From NCBI GenBank assembly GCA_039024435.1, contig JBCCQH010000018.1:1-64000 (forward strand): 64,000 bases of DNA, read 5' to 3'. Source of the DNA: JBCCQH01 sp039024435. GTDB taxonomy: Bacteria; Bacteroidota; Bacteroidia; J057; JADKCL01. Below the pieces are notes generated by a model. That model had not been told where the DNA came from. It worked only from the letters and a program-made list of their open reading frames with translations, and did not search any database. This document shows, piece by piece, positions 1-9,525 of the stretch (position 1 is its first letter; every line of letters starts with the position of its first letter). A program made the translations under genes and the position numbers.

Positions 1-370
1 CCAGGCCGCGATCATCTACAACAGCCGCCGCCTGACACCCGGATTTATGTTGCGCTACCACGAACTTATGGTGGAGCAGATTCCGGGCTACCACTACACC
101 CGCAAACACGAAGACGTTCAGCCAGCCTTGGTTCATTTTTTCGGGCACGAACACTTTACTGAAGCTACGTTTCCCTACCACCAAACCTTTGATTGGCCGG
201 GTTTGGAGGGGCGCTTGCGGTCCGCTTCCTATTGTCCGAAACCCGATCATCCCGGATATTCTCCGCTGATGGCCCAACTTCGCCAACTGTTTGATAGTTT
301 TGCCATTGAAGGACACATCACCTATACAATGGACAACGTTGTATACCTGGGACCGGTCCTCGCTTCATAA
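1..370 (+). CDS. Class I SAM-dependent methyltransferase, C-terminal part (5' truncated by window)
   Basis: The reading frame is open from base 2, so the gene begins before the window and about 122 codons remain. The tail contains a YHELM...GYHYTRKHEDV segment followed by HxTFDWPGLEGRLRSASY and ends with a short strand-rich stretch before the stop. This is the C-terminal pattern of small class I SAM-dependent methyltransferases acting on unknown small molecules. The SAM-binding glycine loop lies outside the window, so the substrate cannot be judged. The following gene starts ten bases after the stop, which suggests cotranscription. Confidence 0.7.
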   Translation, partial: QAAIIYNSRRLTPGFMLRYHELMVEQIPGYHYTRKHEDVQPALVHFFGHEHFTEATFPYHQTFDWPGLEGRLRSASYCPKPDHPGYSPLMAQLRQLFDSFAIEGHITYTMDNVVYLGPVLAS

Positions 371-380
371 TCCAATTGGT

Positions 381-1523
381 ATGGAAAAACGCCTCTCCTC
401 TCCCACCCGCGCTTTGGTCATTTTGGGCCTGGCATTTGTGCTGTTTTCTGGTGCGGTCTGCATGCCGGCGGTGCGCCGCACCGATCCCCGGCTGGAACAA
501 ATTGCTTTGCCTCCCGGCTTCGAAATCGAGGTCTTTGCTACGGTTCCGAATGCGCGTTCGCTCGCCCGGGGGGACAAAGGGACCATTTTTGTGAGCAACC
601 GCTCCGGAGGGGAAGCGATTTATGCGGTGGTGGACCGGGACCGGGACTACCGCGCCGACACGGTCTACCGCCTCGCTGCGGGGATGAACACGCCGAATGG
701 CATCGCCTTTCGCGACGGTGACCTCTACGTGGCCGAAATCAATCGGGTGCTGCGCTGGGACAACATCGAGGACCGGCTGGACAACCCCGGCAATCCGGTC
801 ATCGTCAACGATCAATTTCCCTCGGATCGCCACCATGGGTGGAAGTACCTCGCTTTTGGACCAGACGACAAGCTCTACATTCCGGTGGGCGCTCCCTGCA
901 ACATTTGCGACAACCCGGACGATCCCCGCTACGCGTCGATCATGCGCATGAACCCCGACGGCAGCGAACTGGAAGTGTACGCTTCGGGCGCGCGAAATTC
1001 GGTGGGCTTTGCCTTCCACCCGGAGACCGAGGAGCTGTGGTTCACCGACAATGGGCGGGACTGGCTCGGGGACGATGTTCCGCCGGACGAATTGAACCGG
1101 GTTGCGGAAAAAGGCCAGCACTTTGGGTATCCGTACTGTCACGGCGGCACAATTCTGGATCCGCAGTTCGGCGAGGGCAAGAGTTGCGCTGATTTTGCCC
1201 CGCCGGTGCAGGCCCTCGGGCCGCACGTCGCCGCGCTGGGCATGTTGTTTTACCGGGGCGACATGTTCCCCGAAACCTACCGAGACAAGATTTTGATCGC
1301 CGAGCATGGCTCCTGGAACCGCAGCAATCCCATCGGCTACCGGATCACGGCGGTAACGCTGGACGGCAATGTTTCGCGCGGCTACGATGTATTTGCCGAA
1401 GGCTGGCTCAACGGAAAAAGTGCCTGGGGTCGCCCGGTGGATCTGCTCGAACTGCCCGACGGAAGCCTCCTGGTCTCGGATGATTTTGCCGGGAAAATTT
1501 ACCGCATTACCTACGAAGGGTGA
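381..1523 (+). CDS. PQQ-type glucose/sorbosone dehydrogenase-like protein, secreted
   Basis: This 380-residue protein has a hydrophobic N-terminus (LVILGLAFVLFSGAVCM) that looks like a signal peptide and possibly a lipoprotein signal. The body is a six-bladed propeller of the GSDH/L-sorbosone dehydrogenase type: LPPGFEIEVFA at the start, then HHGWKYLAFGPDDKLY and RNSVGFAFHPET blades, and a HGSWNRSNPIGYRI segment near the end. Family members oxidise sugars in the periplasm with PQQ, but many homologues are uncharacterised. The ATG at 381 is chosen because it directly precedes the signal sequence; an upstream in-frame start overlaps the preceding gene. No cytochrome c domain is attached. The electron acceptor is unknown. 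Confidence 0.82.
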   Translation: MEKRLSSPTRALVILGLAFVLFSGAVCMPAVRRTDPRLEQIALPPGFEIEVFATVPNARSLARGDKGTIFVSNRSGGEAIYAVVDRDRDYRADTVYRLAAGMNTPNGIAFRDGDLYVAEINRVLRWDNIEDRLDNPGNPVIVNDQFPSDRHHGWKYLAFGPDDKLYIPVGAPCNICDNPDDPRYASIMRMNPDGSELEVYASGARNSVGFAFHPETEELWFTDNGRDWLGDDVPPDELNRVAEKGQHFGYPYCHGGTILDPQFGEGKSCADFAPPVQALGPHVAALGMLFYRGDMFPETYRDKILIAEHGSWNRSNPIGYRITAVTLDGNVSRGYDVFAEGWLNGKSAWGRPVDLLELPDGSLLVSDDFAGKIYRITYEG

Positions 1524-1540
1524 TCCACCTTCCGGTCAAA

Positions 1541-2899
1541 TCAGCCCGATAAAGAATATTTCACCACCCAGATTGCCGTGATCGCCAGCGTTCCGAGCAG
1601 CCACTCGGCCAGCGGTGCGTACGTGGTAAATTTCCACTGCAAGCGGCGGTGGCAATAGATCACCAGAACGATTTTTTCTACCACAAAGGCAATCACTGTA
1701 GCCAGGGCAATTCCGGCGATGCCCCAAAACTGCATCAACAACAGGCTCAGCCCGATGTTGAGCACCAGTTCGATCCCGGCACTGCGGGTCATCGCAAGCG
1801 TCTTGAGGTAACCGCGCACCACTGACTGGGGAAACATAAGCCGGGGAATCACTAGCAGCAGGTAGAGGTCAAATACCACCACTGAGCCAGAAAACGCCGC
1901 GCCAAACACATTGAGGAAAAGCCAATCGCTCAACAATAGCAGCACAATCGACAGCGGAAACATGGAATACACCAATCGGCGGGTGCTCTGCCGCAGCTTA
2001 ACGAGGGCCGGGCGGATTTGATCGGGCCCCTCCTTGCGCGCAGCGGCGATTTCCCCCGCCCGAACAATCGACATGGCATTGGCGAGGAGTAAGACCAACG
2101 GCAATTCTTTGGCGCCGTAGCGAAACACAGCAAACTGGTCGGGAAAGTAAATATCAATCAGGTAGGCGTCGAGATAAGTGGCGCTTTGGCTGAGGAGGAC
2201 CGCCCCGCCGATGGGCGCGGCAACCCGGGCCATCGCCCACAGGATCTCCCGGTTGGGGACCAGCGGAACCCCGCGCAGCAACAACAGCAACCAGCCCATC
2301 TTCAATCCCGACCAAGCAGCTAGGCCCCAAATTGCCGTTTCCAGCGACGCGCCCTGGGCCAGCGGTAGGCACAGGAGGAGAAAATAACCTAAGAAACTGA
2401 CGAAGCCGAGCAGAATCAAATTGACATTCGCCCGCCGCACCAATAGATAAAAGACCAACAACTGACTGCCGATATCCAAAAACAGAAATGTGCTGTAGGC
2501 CAGAGCCAATCCCCCACCTAGGTTGCCCACCACACCAAATCCCGCCAGCAAACCGCAGGCGATCGCACTCAAAGCGGCCAGCGAAATTCCCGTCGCAAAG
2601 GTGGTTCGGGTGGTGGCTTCGGGCGAATGTTTCCCTCCCCGAAACAGCAGCACGTAGCCGTCAAACAAGCCGCTCACCCAAAAAAAGGTCAGGGATCCCC
2701 CCAACAACAAGAGTTGCTCGTATTGCGTCACCACCCCTTGATCGGGAAACAGCCGCGCCAGGACCACCGAAGTGAGTAACAGAAATCCATACCGGAAGAC
2801 GCTGTACAATTGGTAGGCCGCAGTGGATTCTTGGAATTTGGCCAGGAGATTTGTAAATTTTGAGTGCAACCGGGTGAATCGTGTTGAATTTGTTAGCAA
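1541..2899 (-). CDS. Polysaccharide/O-antigen flippase-like multispanning membrane protein
   Basis: This 452-residue, very hydrophobic protein has about a dozen membrane segments. The arrangement (SVFRYGFLLLTSVVLARLF at the start, repeated paired helices, a final helix of LLGTLAITAIWVVKYS) fits the Wzx/MATE-like oligosaccharide flippases that move lipid-linked sugars across the inner membrane. No ATG lies near the N-terminus; the frame opens after an upstream stop with a TTG at 2899, and a TAGCTTTG box lies only 9-16 bases upstream, which supports a TTG start with almost no leader. It converges with the sugar dehydrogenase gene and has no polysaccharide genes beside it in the window. Confidence 0.72.
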   Translation of the reverse strand: MLTNSTRFTRLHSKFTNLLAKFQESTAAYQLYSVFRYGFLLLTSVVLARLFPDQGVVTQYEQLLLLGGSLTFFWVSGLFDGYVLLFRGGKHSPEATTRTTFATGISLAALSAIACGLLAGFGVVGNLGGGLALAYSTFLFLDIGSQLLVFYLLVRRANVNLILLGFVSFLGYFLLLCLPLAQGASLETAIWGLAAWSGLKMGWLLLLLRGVPLVPNREILWAMARVAAPIGGAVLLSQSATYLDAYLIDIYFPDQFAVFRYGAKELPLVLLLANAMSIVRAGEIAAARKEGPDQIRPALVKLRQSTRRLVYSMFPLSIVLLLLSDWLFLNVFGAAFSGSVVVFDLYLLLVIPRLMFPQSVVRGYLKTLAMTRSAGIELVLNIGLSLLLMQFWGIAGIALATVIAFVVEKIVLVIYCHRRLQWKFTTYAPLAEWLLGTLAITAIWVVKYSLSG

Positions 2900-2907
2900 T
2901 AATTAAG

Positions 2908-2915
2908 CAAAGCTA
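2908..2915 (-). promoter_or_regulatory. Candidate Bacteroidota -7 box for the flippase
   Basis: The minus strand reads TAGCTTTG, a match to the Bacteroidota -7 consensus TAnnTTTG. It ends nine bases before the TTG start codon at 2899, so a transcript would be leaderless or nearly so. I see no convincing TTG element 19-20 bases further upstream. Confidence 0.4.
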
Positions 2916-3148
2916 AACGTTTTTTGAAAAGGAGTGGGTAATCAAGCGGAGAAATGAAGCAAATCTGCATCGATAAAGTATGAAATCAGACAGGCTCTAC
3001 TTACCGCCCAAAAAGCGCAAATTAGGCAATTGCCCCCATATCCTTCAGCAATAGCGTGTAATTCGACCCCCATTTTGAAGTTGCGAGCGGCCTTACGTTT
3101 TGCGAGATTTAGTATAAGAAATTTAAAAAGGACTAAAATTTACAGCTC

Positions 3149-3328
3149 ATGAATGCCTTGTTTGCACTCTTAATTTGGTTCGCCGAACTTGCTTCTCCCG
3201 GAACTGCCTTAGTAGCGCAGGATGCCACGAACGTAAGCTCCGACAATGGCTCAGGAATCCATATTATCAATGTCAACCCGAGAACTGTCGTAGCACTTGA
3301 GGATACACATTTCCGTCCGGCGCGTTAA
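3149..3328 (+). CDS. Possible small secreted peptide, 59 residues, unrecognised
   Basis: An ATG at 3149 opens a 59-codon frame starting MNALFALLIWFAELASPGTA, a short hydrophobic stretch that could be a signal peptide or membrane segment, followed by a polar tail. There is no clear ribosome binding site and no recognisable family. Its only support is that a good terminator on the same strand follows 47 bases after its stop and would otherwise have no gene. It could equally be a chance frame upstream of a non-coding RNA. Confidence 0.3.
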   Translation: MNALFALLIWFAELASPGTALVAQDATNVSSDNGSGIHIINVNPRTVVALEDTHFRPAR

Positions 3329-3374
3329 TCTCTGCCCGGAATCAAATAACGTGTCCCGTCCAAAAACTTATGGA

Positions 3375-3406
3375 AAAAGCTTCTTGCCATCAAGGGGCTT
3401 TTTTCA
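3375..3406 (+). terminator. Rho-independent terminator without an obvious gene
   Basis: AAGCTTCTTG and CAAGGGGCTT pair over ten bases (two G-U pairs) around a CCAT loop and are followed by a run of T. It lies downstream of the small ORF at 3149-3328. Confidence 0.7.
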
Positions 3407-3699
3407 TTATAAATGCACTCCACCTGGTACCCGCTTTCCACGGGGCACCGCGTTGGAGATCGGCAGGGCAACGCAATCTCAACGATTGAATATTCCCAAA
3501 TGCGGAATTTTATTCGCTTCTATTTTCTAAAGTGTCCGGAAATAGCTTTGATCACAATGGGTCAATGTTTTTCTTGAAAGCAGTTTTTGCTTCTGAAACG
3601 GGAGATTTGTAATTTTCCGTTTCGCAAGGCTTTAGATACTATTGTATTGCACTTTAAAGTCACATTTTGATAAAACCACAAGTTAACTTAGGTACGAGT

Positions 3700-5754
3700 A
3701 TGAAGAAATTTACTCTCATGGTTGCTGGTCTAGCGTTGGCGGTGGGCGGTTACGCTCAGAGCTTTAACCCTCAGACTGGTACCGCAGTGATGGGCCCGAA
3801 GCAATATCAGGCACAAACCATCCAACCCAAGCTCGACATGATCTACCACGCGGAGAACGTGTCTATGATGCGTGCTTCCGAAATTCCTGATCGTCAGCTT
3901 TTCTCCCCGAACGGCAAGACGGCCAGCGTCAACTCGATTCAGTTGGGTTCCGCTTCGAACGTGTTTACCATTCTGCGTACGGAGCAGAACCAGGTCTATG
4001 CGAACGACGACCTGGATCTGGTCATGTTCTTCCACCGCAATGACCTCAACAACTTCGGTGGGTCCAGCGGTAACCTGCGCTTCGACTTCTCCACCGACGG
4101 TGGAGTTAACTGGAGCAATGATGTCGGCGAAGTGAATCCGCTGCTTACGCGTCCGGCCCGTTATCCGAACGTGACGGCTTACAATCCTCCCGGGAACCAG
4201 AATCCGGCCAACACCAAAATGGTGTACTCGGCTCCGACCCTCAACCCCTCTCCGGATTGGGATGGACACGTCACGGGGGTTTGGGACATCAGCCCCAGCT
4301 CCACGGGTTCCGAGAACTATGACCTCCTCGGTCAGAACAGCTACCTTCAGGGTGGTCTCACCGAAGGTCTTCCCGGCGAATTCTGGACGGTGGATGTCCG
4401 CTACGACGGAACCACTCTTGGCCCGGACATCTTCATCAATAAAGGAGTTTGGAACGTCAACAACAACGACATTGACTGGGAGCGCGAGGATACGCTTAGC
4501 CCGCCCCACTTCACCGGATTTGACAACGCCGCACGCGTCGTCGGTCCGAATATTGCCTTCTCTCCCGACGGCCAGACCGGCTGGATCGCTTGGTTGGGTG
4601 ACCTTCAGGGTGGCATCGACACCACCTACGCCCCTTGCCTCATCAAGTCGACCGACGGTGGTGCTACTTGGGATACCCAGAATTACTACGAGTTTGATTA
4701 CAATGCTGTTCCCTGGATCCGCGATTCGCTCCTGACCCTCTGGACCGACTCGATGATGAATCCTGCTTCCTCGGGTGAAGCGACCACTGGTTTTGACTTT
4801 GACTTGGCCGTTGATGGACAGGGCAATCCGCACGTTCTCTCGATCGTCGGTTCCCGTACGTTGACCACCGCGGGCAGCGATGTTCCCGGTTACTCGATCT
4901 TCAGTGCCATTACCAAGTTCCTAACCGACTTCTACACGACGGACGGTGGCGCGACCTGGAATGCCGCTTACATCTCCCCGATCCTGACTTTCCGTACGCC
5001 GGAATATGGCACCACGACCACGGTAACGATGGACAACCAGCCGCAAATTGCGCGCACTCCGTCCGGGAACATTATGTTCTACTCGTGGGCAGACTCGGAC
5101 ACGGCCCAGTTTACTGGTTCGATGAACGGCGTTGGTTTTGGTGAATCCTCCAACCTGGCTCCTAACCTGCGCTACTCTGCACGCCACGCTTACACGGGAG
5201 CGCAAACTTACCCGACGCTGGTGACCGATGGTGACTTGACCTGGGAAGGCCGTGCCTTGTTCCCGACCATGGCTCCGGAAGTAATTTCCTGCTCCACCGG
5301 TGACTGGAGATTGCCGATCGTGATCGCTGAATTCACCGATCCGCTGCAGCAGACCTTCTTCCACTATTTCGGTGATGAAGCTTGCTTCGATGAGAACCGC
5401 TTCTGTGATCCTTCTGGTCTCTTCCTTTCCTGGGACGTGATCGGTAGTGGTGCGGCTCCCTGTACCTTACTTGGCGTGAATGACCCGGTCAATGGCGTCA
5501 TTCTGGGCAATAGCTATCCGAACCCGACCGCCGGAGAAGCCGTCATCACCTTCGAACTCCCCGCAGTTACGAACTTGACGATGACCTTGCGCAACATGTA
5601 TGGTGCCGAAGTGGCCGTTCTGGCCAATGGTGAATACACCGCGGGCGCGCACCGCGTGACGGCTCAGACCGCTGAGCTCGCCGCTGGTGTCTACTTCTAC
5701 ACCCTGGCCGTCGACGGCAAGAACTACACGAAAAAAATGATTGTCACGAAGTAA
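3700..5754 (+). CDS. T9SS-exported Asp-box (BNR) repeat protein, copy 1
   Basis: This 684-residue protein starts with a clean signal peptide (MKKFTLMVAGLALAVGGYAQ), which fixes the ATG at 3700 rather than the TTG at 3667. The body has sialidase-like Asp-box motifs such as STDGGVNW, STDGGATW and TTDGGATW, so it is probably a beta-propeller. The last ~85 residues form a type A T9SS sorting domain with SYPNPTAGEAVITFELP, AAGVYFYTL and the terminal KKMIVTK, so the protein is expected to cross the outer membrane by type IX secretion. Catalytic residues of true sialidases are not evident, so the function is unknown. It is paralogous to the next gene and is followed by its own terminator. Confidence 0.8.
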   Translation: MKKFTLMVAGLALAVGGYAQSFNPQTGTAVMGPKQYQAQTIQPKLDMIYHAENVSMMRASEIPDRQLFSPNGKTASVNSIQLGSASNVFTILRTEQNQVYANDDLDLVMFFHRNDLNNFGGSSGNLRFDFSTDGGVNWSNDVGEVNPLLTRPARYPNVTAYNPPGNQNPANTKMVYSAPTLNPSPDWDGHVTGVWDISPSSTGSENYDLLGQNSYLQGGLTEGLPGEFWTVDVRYDGTTLGPDIFINKGVWNVNNNDIDWEREDTLSPPHFTGFDNAARVVGPNIAFSPDGQTGWIAWLGDLQGGIDTTYAPCLIKSTDGGATWDTQNYYEFDYNAVPWIRDSLLTLWTDSMMNPASSGEATTGFDFDLAVDGQGNPHVLSIVGSRTLTTAGSDVPGYSIFSAITKFLTDFYTTDGGATWNAAYISPILTFRTPEYGTTTTVTMDNQPQIARTPSGNIMFYSWADSDTAQFTGSMNGVGFGESSNLAPNLRYSARHAYTGAQTYPTLVTDGDLTWEGRALFPTMAPEVISCSTGDWRLPIVIAEFTDPLQQTFFHYFGDEACFDENRFCDPSGLFLSWDVIGSGAAPCTLLGVNDPVNGVILGNSYPNPTAGEAVITFELPAVTNLTMTLRNMYGAEVAVLANGEYTAGAHRVTAQTAELAAGVYFYTLAVDGKNYTKKMIVTK

Positions 5755-5777
5755 TTTACTTCGTACACCAAAAAATG

Positions 5778-5812
5778 AAAGCGTCCTGGGTTTCCCCGGG
5801 GCGCTTTTTTTA
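5778..5812 (+). terminator. Rho-independent terminator of T9SS Asp-box protein copy 1
   Basis: AAAGCGTCCTGGG pairs with CCCGGGGCGCTTT around a TTTC loop and is followed by a T run. It starts 24 bases after the stop codon. Confidence 0.88.
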
Positions 5813-6181
5813 TTGATCACGCAGTTTCCAGCAAATCGATCAATGCACACCGGAATTCTGGGGGAAATAGCCGGGAAAGTCCCTCGCCTACTGCGTCACC
5901 CAGGGATGGTTGGGCTCAGCCCCCGTTTCCCTTGTCCGCAGCTATGCGCCCCTAAAATCGGAACAGAACGCTCGCAAGTCCGGTAAATCGAGGCGATACG
6001 TCGCTCAATTGCTAATTTTTTCCGGTTCACGTTCAGTTTTCTGAGCTTCTTTTATTAATTTACCTTACAGTAAGAGATCCGCTTGATCCATGGTCCAAAA
6101 CGTATTGTGAAATTCAACCTCTTTAAATGATTTTGTAATGCTGAATCAGCGGATCCATATTGAATGCTTAAACAAAAGTCG
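5813..6181. other. Intergenic region between the two T9SS paralogues
   Basis: Roughly 370 bases between the terminator of copy 1 and the start of copy 2. The second half is AT-rich and must carry the promoter of copy 2. I see no gene, repeat or RNA in it. Confidence 0.5.
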
Positions 6182-8299
6182 ATGAATATGAGAAGACTTC
6201 TTTCTACTCTTTTACTTCCTACTCTGCTTTTTGGCGGGGTTTCCATGCTGCAGGCCCAGCAGAGGCAAATGCTTCAGGTTAAGTCCCAGCAGTACGAAAC
6301 CCGCAAAATCGTTCGCAATTTTGATGCGCACGATCAGTACCACGACCAGTCGATTGTGGGCAACCACAACATTGGGCAGCAAAGCTCCTGGACTCCGCCC
6401 ACTTCCGGCAAGACCAGTGCGGCGGCTCCCACTCAGTTGGGCACGGCGGACAACGCCTTTACCGCGCTCCGCGGGTACGCCAACCAAGTCATCGCCAACC
6501 AAGACCTTGGTACGGTCGTTTACATCCACCGCCAAAACCTGGATGTATTCGGTGGCCAGCCTACGGACAACGGACGCTATCGCTACGATATCTCCACCGA
6601 CGGCGGTCTGAACTGGGCGATTGACATCGGTACGCTGCAGCAGACGTACACAAATTACGGTCGTTATCCGAACATTTCCCTGTATCCCGGCGCTACCAAT
6701 AATCCATTTGACGCAAAGATCGTTTGGGGTGGCCCGACCAACCGCTTCCCGACTCCGGGATGGATTGGGCACGTGTACGGGGTAGCCGACGTAGTCGCCA
6801 CCAGCGCCGCTACGACGACCTCCACCGAAACTTACCTCTTCGACACCGAGCAGACTCTGCTCCCGGGTTCGATGGTACAAGGTGAGGCCGGCGAATTTTG
6901 GATGGCTGAGAATCAGTACGACGGTACGGACATCACCGACTCCATCCGGATCATGAAAGGCACCTGGAATGCCAATAACAATGACGTGGACTGGGTCGTC
7001 GAGCACACCATTGATCCCAGCTACGACAAGTCGTTCGACAATACCGCTTACGGTAGCGCTCCCGTCATGGGCTTCTCTCCCGATGGTACGACCGGCTGGA
7101 TCGCCATGACCGGCAACTTCACCAGCGGTACCGATACCCGCTCGGGTACGATCCTGCCGGCATTTGCCAAGTCGACCGACGGTGGTGACACTTGGGGCAC
7201 TTTTTTTGAAGTGAACCTAAACGACATCTCCTGGGTCCAGGATTCCCTGCAGTCCCTCTGGGTCGATACAGCGAACAACCCCGCCGCCAGCGGTCTGGCC
7301 TTTACGCTCTTCCGCAACTTTGACATGGTGGTCGACCAAAACGGCAACCCGCACATGGGTGTAGTGGTCTACAGCGCGGCTCCGACCGACGACTATTTCT
7401 TCCAGCCCGGCTTCGCCAAGTTCCTGGCCGACGTCTACTCCACCGATGGTGGCCAGACTTGGGATGCAAGTTACATCGCTCCCGTCCTGACCTACGACAA
7501 TGATTTCGGTTCCGGTACCAACACCGTGAACATGGCCAACTACGTACAGGTCTCCCGCACCGGCGACGGCAGCCATATCTTCTTTAGCTGGGCCGATTCC
7601 GACACCTCGCAGTTCACCGGTTCTATGAACGGTGTGGGCTTGGGCGAAACCGCAAACTTGTCCCCGAACCTGCGTTGCTCCGCCAAGCGGATCTCCGACG
7701 GTGGCCAGACCTATCCCTGGACGATTTCTGATGGTGACCTGACCTGGGAAGGGCGGATCTTGTTCCCGACCATGTCTCCGATTACCCACACCGTCAGTGG
7801 TTCCTGGCGCCTGCCCATCGTAGCGATGGAACTCACGAATACGGTTCCGGATGATCCGGTTACCTTCTACTACTGGGGCAACGACGCCACCGTTCCGGTT
7901 CCGGGCACCAACGTCCCGGATTACTTCTGCGAATGGCGTACGATGGACCTCGGCTGGCCGAACTGGGGCGACCCCAGCTTCGATCCGCAAACGGGCGGTC
8001 CTTGCCTCGTGAACAACGACCCGCTGGATGGCAGAGCCGACATCGTCCTCCACCAAAGCTATCCGAACCCGACCACCGGTGAAGCGGTTATCCGTTTCGA
8101 ATTGCCGGCCATCACCGAGTTGAACCTCGAGCTGGTAAACATGTACGGTCAGCAGGTCCGCGTTTTGGCCCAGGGTGAATACCCCGCCGGCAAAACCGAC
8201 GTCCGCATCCAAACTGAAGAGCTCGCCGCTGGCGTCTACTTCTACAACCTGCGGGCGGGTGATCAGACCTTCACCAAGAAAATGATCGTGACCAAGTAA
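6182..8299 (+). CDS. T9SS-exported Asp-box (BNR) repeat protein, copy 2
   Basis: This protein of about 705 residues is a paralogue of the preceding gene. Both carry STDGG-x-(N/T)W Asp-box motifs, a FSWADSDTSQFTGSMNGVG-type segment, a GDLTWEGR motif and an almost identical T9SS type A sorting domain ending KKMIVTK. The signal peptide follows the ATGs at 6182 and 6188 (MNMRRLLSTLLLPTLLF...LQAQ); the upstream ATG at 6164 would add six polar residues and is less likely. Sequence between the motifs has diverged considerably, so the duplication is not recent. Function is unknown; surface or released location is inferred from the sorting domain. Confidence 0.8.
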   Translation: MNMRRLLSTLLLPTLLFGGVSMLQAQQRQMLQVKSQQYETRKIVRNFDAHDQYHDQSIVGNHNIGQQSSWTPPTSGKTSAAAPTQLGTADNAFTALRGYANQVIANQDLGTVVYIHRQNLDVFGGQPTDNGRYRYDISTDGGLNWAIDIGTLQQTYTNYGRYPNISLYPGATNNPFDAKIVWGGPTNRFPTPGWIGHVYGVADVVATSAATTTSTETYLFDTEQTLLPGSMVQGEAGEFWMAENQYDGTDITDSIRIMKGTWNANNNDVDWVVEHTIDPSYDKSFDNTAYGSAPVMGFSPDGTTGWIAMTGNFTSGTDTRSGTILPAFAKSTDGGDTWGTFFEVNLNDISWVQDSLQSLWVDTANNPAASGLAFTLFRNFDMVVDQNGNPHMGVVVYSAAPTDDYFFQPGFAKFLADVYSTDGGQTWDASYIAPVLTYDNDFGSGTNTVNMANYVQVSRTGDGSHIFFSWADSDTSQFTGSMNGVGLGETANLSPNLRCSAKRISDGGQTYPWTISDGDLTWEGRILFPTMSPITHTVSGSWRLPIVAMELTNTVPDDPVTFYYWGNDATVPVPGTNVPDYFCEWRTMDLGWPNWGDPSFDPQTGGPCLVNNDPLDGRADIVLHQSYPNPTTGEAVIRFELPAITELNLELVNMYGQQVRVLAQGEYPAGKTDVRIQTEELAAGVYFYNLRAGDQTFTKKMIVTK

Positions 8300-8325
8300 T
8301 TTGGCCTCACGTTTTGTACCAATAG

Positions 8326-8358
8326 AAACGCTTGTCGGCTTTCCGGCAAGCGTTTTTT
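8326..8358 (+). terminator. Rho-independent terminator of T9SS Asp-box protein copy 2
   Basis: AAACGCTTGTCGG pairs perfectly with CCGGCAAGCGTTT around a short CTTT-type loop and is followed by T residues, 27 bases after the stop. Confidence 0.92.
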
Positions 8359-8514
8359 CGTAGCCGTCGTGCCGGTCGCAGTGTAAGATCATGGCAGTTA
8401 AAGCATTGGCCCGGAAGGCGCAATTATTGGCAAACACCACCGATTATTCCATTTTTTACTTATTTTCGTGACTCTAAGCCAAAAATCCATCATCACTGCC
8501 AAATCAAATTATTT

Positions 8515-9447
8515 ATGACTGCAGAAAAGGCCAAAGGAATGAATACGGGGCGCATCATCTCCATTGTGGTCGGGGCGTTGCTGATTGGAGGCGTTGCCTT
8601 CTTCGCCTACAAATACTACAACGAAAAGAGCAAAAACGAGGATCAGGTCGAGAGCATGGATGGGATGACCGCAGAAATTGAAGATCTGGAAAATAACCTC
8701 GAAGACTACCAGACCGACCTCGAAAACGCGGACCTCGATCTCGAAGAAAAAGAACGCCTCCTCGCCGAGAAAGAGCAGTTGTTGGTCGACAAGCAGAAGC
8801 GGATTGATGAATTGGTACGCTCAAACAAGCTCTCCCGCGCCCAAGCGGAGACCTTGCGGGGCAAGGTGGAACAATTGGAATATTACATCAAGAAATACCA
8901 GGGCGAAATCGCCGAATTGCGCGCCGAGCTCGACGAAGTCACCGAAGAAAACGCCACGCTGAAAGGCCAGGTCGGTAACATGCGCGGTGAGGTCCGCGAC
9001 CTCAAGCGTGCCAAAGAAACTTCTGATTTCAAACTCGAAACTGCCGCCATTTTGAATGCCCATTCATTCTCTTATTTCCGGGTGAAAAGCAGCGGCAAAG
9101 CCATCGAAGAAACCCGCTTCCGCCGCGGACAAATGGACAATTTCCGTATCTGCATGGAGATCAACCAAAATCTGGCCGCCGAAGCCGGCGCCCGGGACCT
9201 CTTCGTCCAAATCAAAGATCCCGCCGGAAAGATTATCAAAGACACCAAAAAGAGCGGCTACTTTACCTACGAAGAACAAGATGTCGCTTATACGCTAAAA
9301 AAAGGCATCGACTACGACCGCACCACAAAGTCGGTTTGCGTCGATTTTGATCAGCCGGAAGGCTACGATTACCAGAAGGGCAACCACAGCGTGATCGTCT
9401 ACTGCGATGGCTACGACATCGGCCAGGGCAAGTTTGAAGTGAAATAA
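8515..9447 (+). CDS. Membrane-anchored coiled-coil protein, unrecognised
   Basis: A 310-residue protein in three parts. Residues 14-33 form one membrane helix (IISIVVGALLIGGVAFFAYKYY). Residues ~40-175 are a long acidic coiled coil rich in E, K, L and D heptads. The C-terminal ~125 residues look like a compact beta domain with DNFRICMEINQNLAAEAG and a last strand GQGKFEVK. The ATG at 8515 is chosen because upstream codons overlap the terminator of the preceding gene. The layout suggests an inner-membrane protein with a stalk carrying a soluble domain outside. Similar hypothetical proteins are common in Bacteroidota; I do not know a function. Confidence 0.75.
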   Translation: MTAEKAKGMNTGRIISIVVGALLIGGVAFFAYKYYNEKSKNEDQVESMDGMTAEIEDLENNLEDYQTDLENADLDLEEKERLLAEKEQLLVDKQKRIDELVRSNKLSRAQAETLRGKVEQLEYYIKKYQGEIAELRAELDEVTEENATLKGQVGNMRGEVRDLKRAKETSDFKLETAAILNAHSFSYFRVKSSGKAIEETRFRRGQMDNFRICMEINQNLAAEAGARDLFVQIKDPAGKIIKDTKKSGYFTYEEQDVAYTLKKGIDYDRTTKSVCVDFDQPEGYDYQKGNHSVIVYCDGYDIGQGKFEVK

Positions 9448-9525
9448 TTGATTGTCCCCGAGCAACTCCTCCCCGATTGCGACTTTCAGTTCTCCTTACG
9501 GCGACGGTGAAGAAGGCTGAGATCA

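Larger units (their letters stand above)
2916..3699. other. Intergenic region with one weak small ORF and an orphan terminator
   Basis: This 0.8-kb AT-rich stretch separates the divergent flippase and the first T9SS protein. It holds only a possible 59-codon ORF at 3149-3328 and a rho-independent terminator at 3375-3406, both listed separately. The last 200 bases contain the promoter region of the downstream gene. I see no tRNA and no clear repeat. Confidence 0.6.

Noticed and set aside
318..1307. Long antisense frame over the sugar dehydrogenase gene
   Set aside because: It is a shadow of a GC-rich coding region; the plus frame has signal peptide and family motifs, the minus frame has none.
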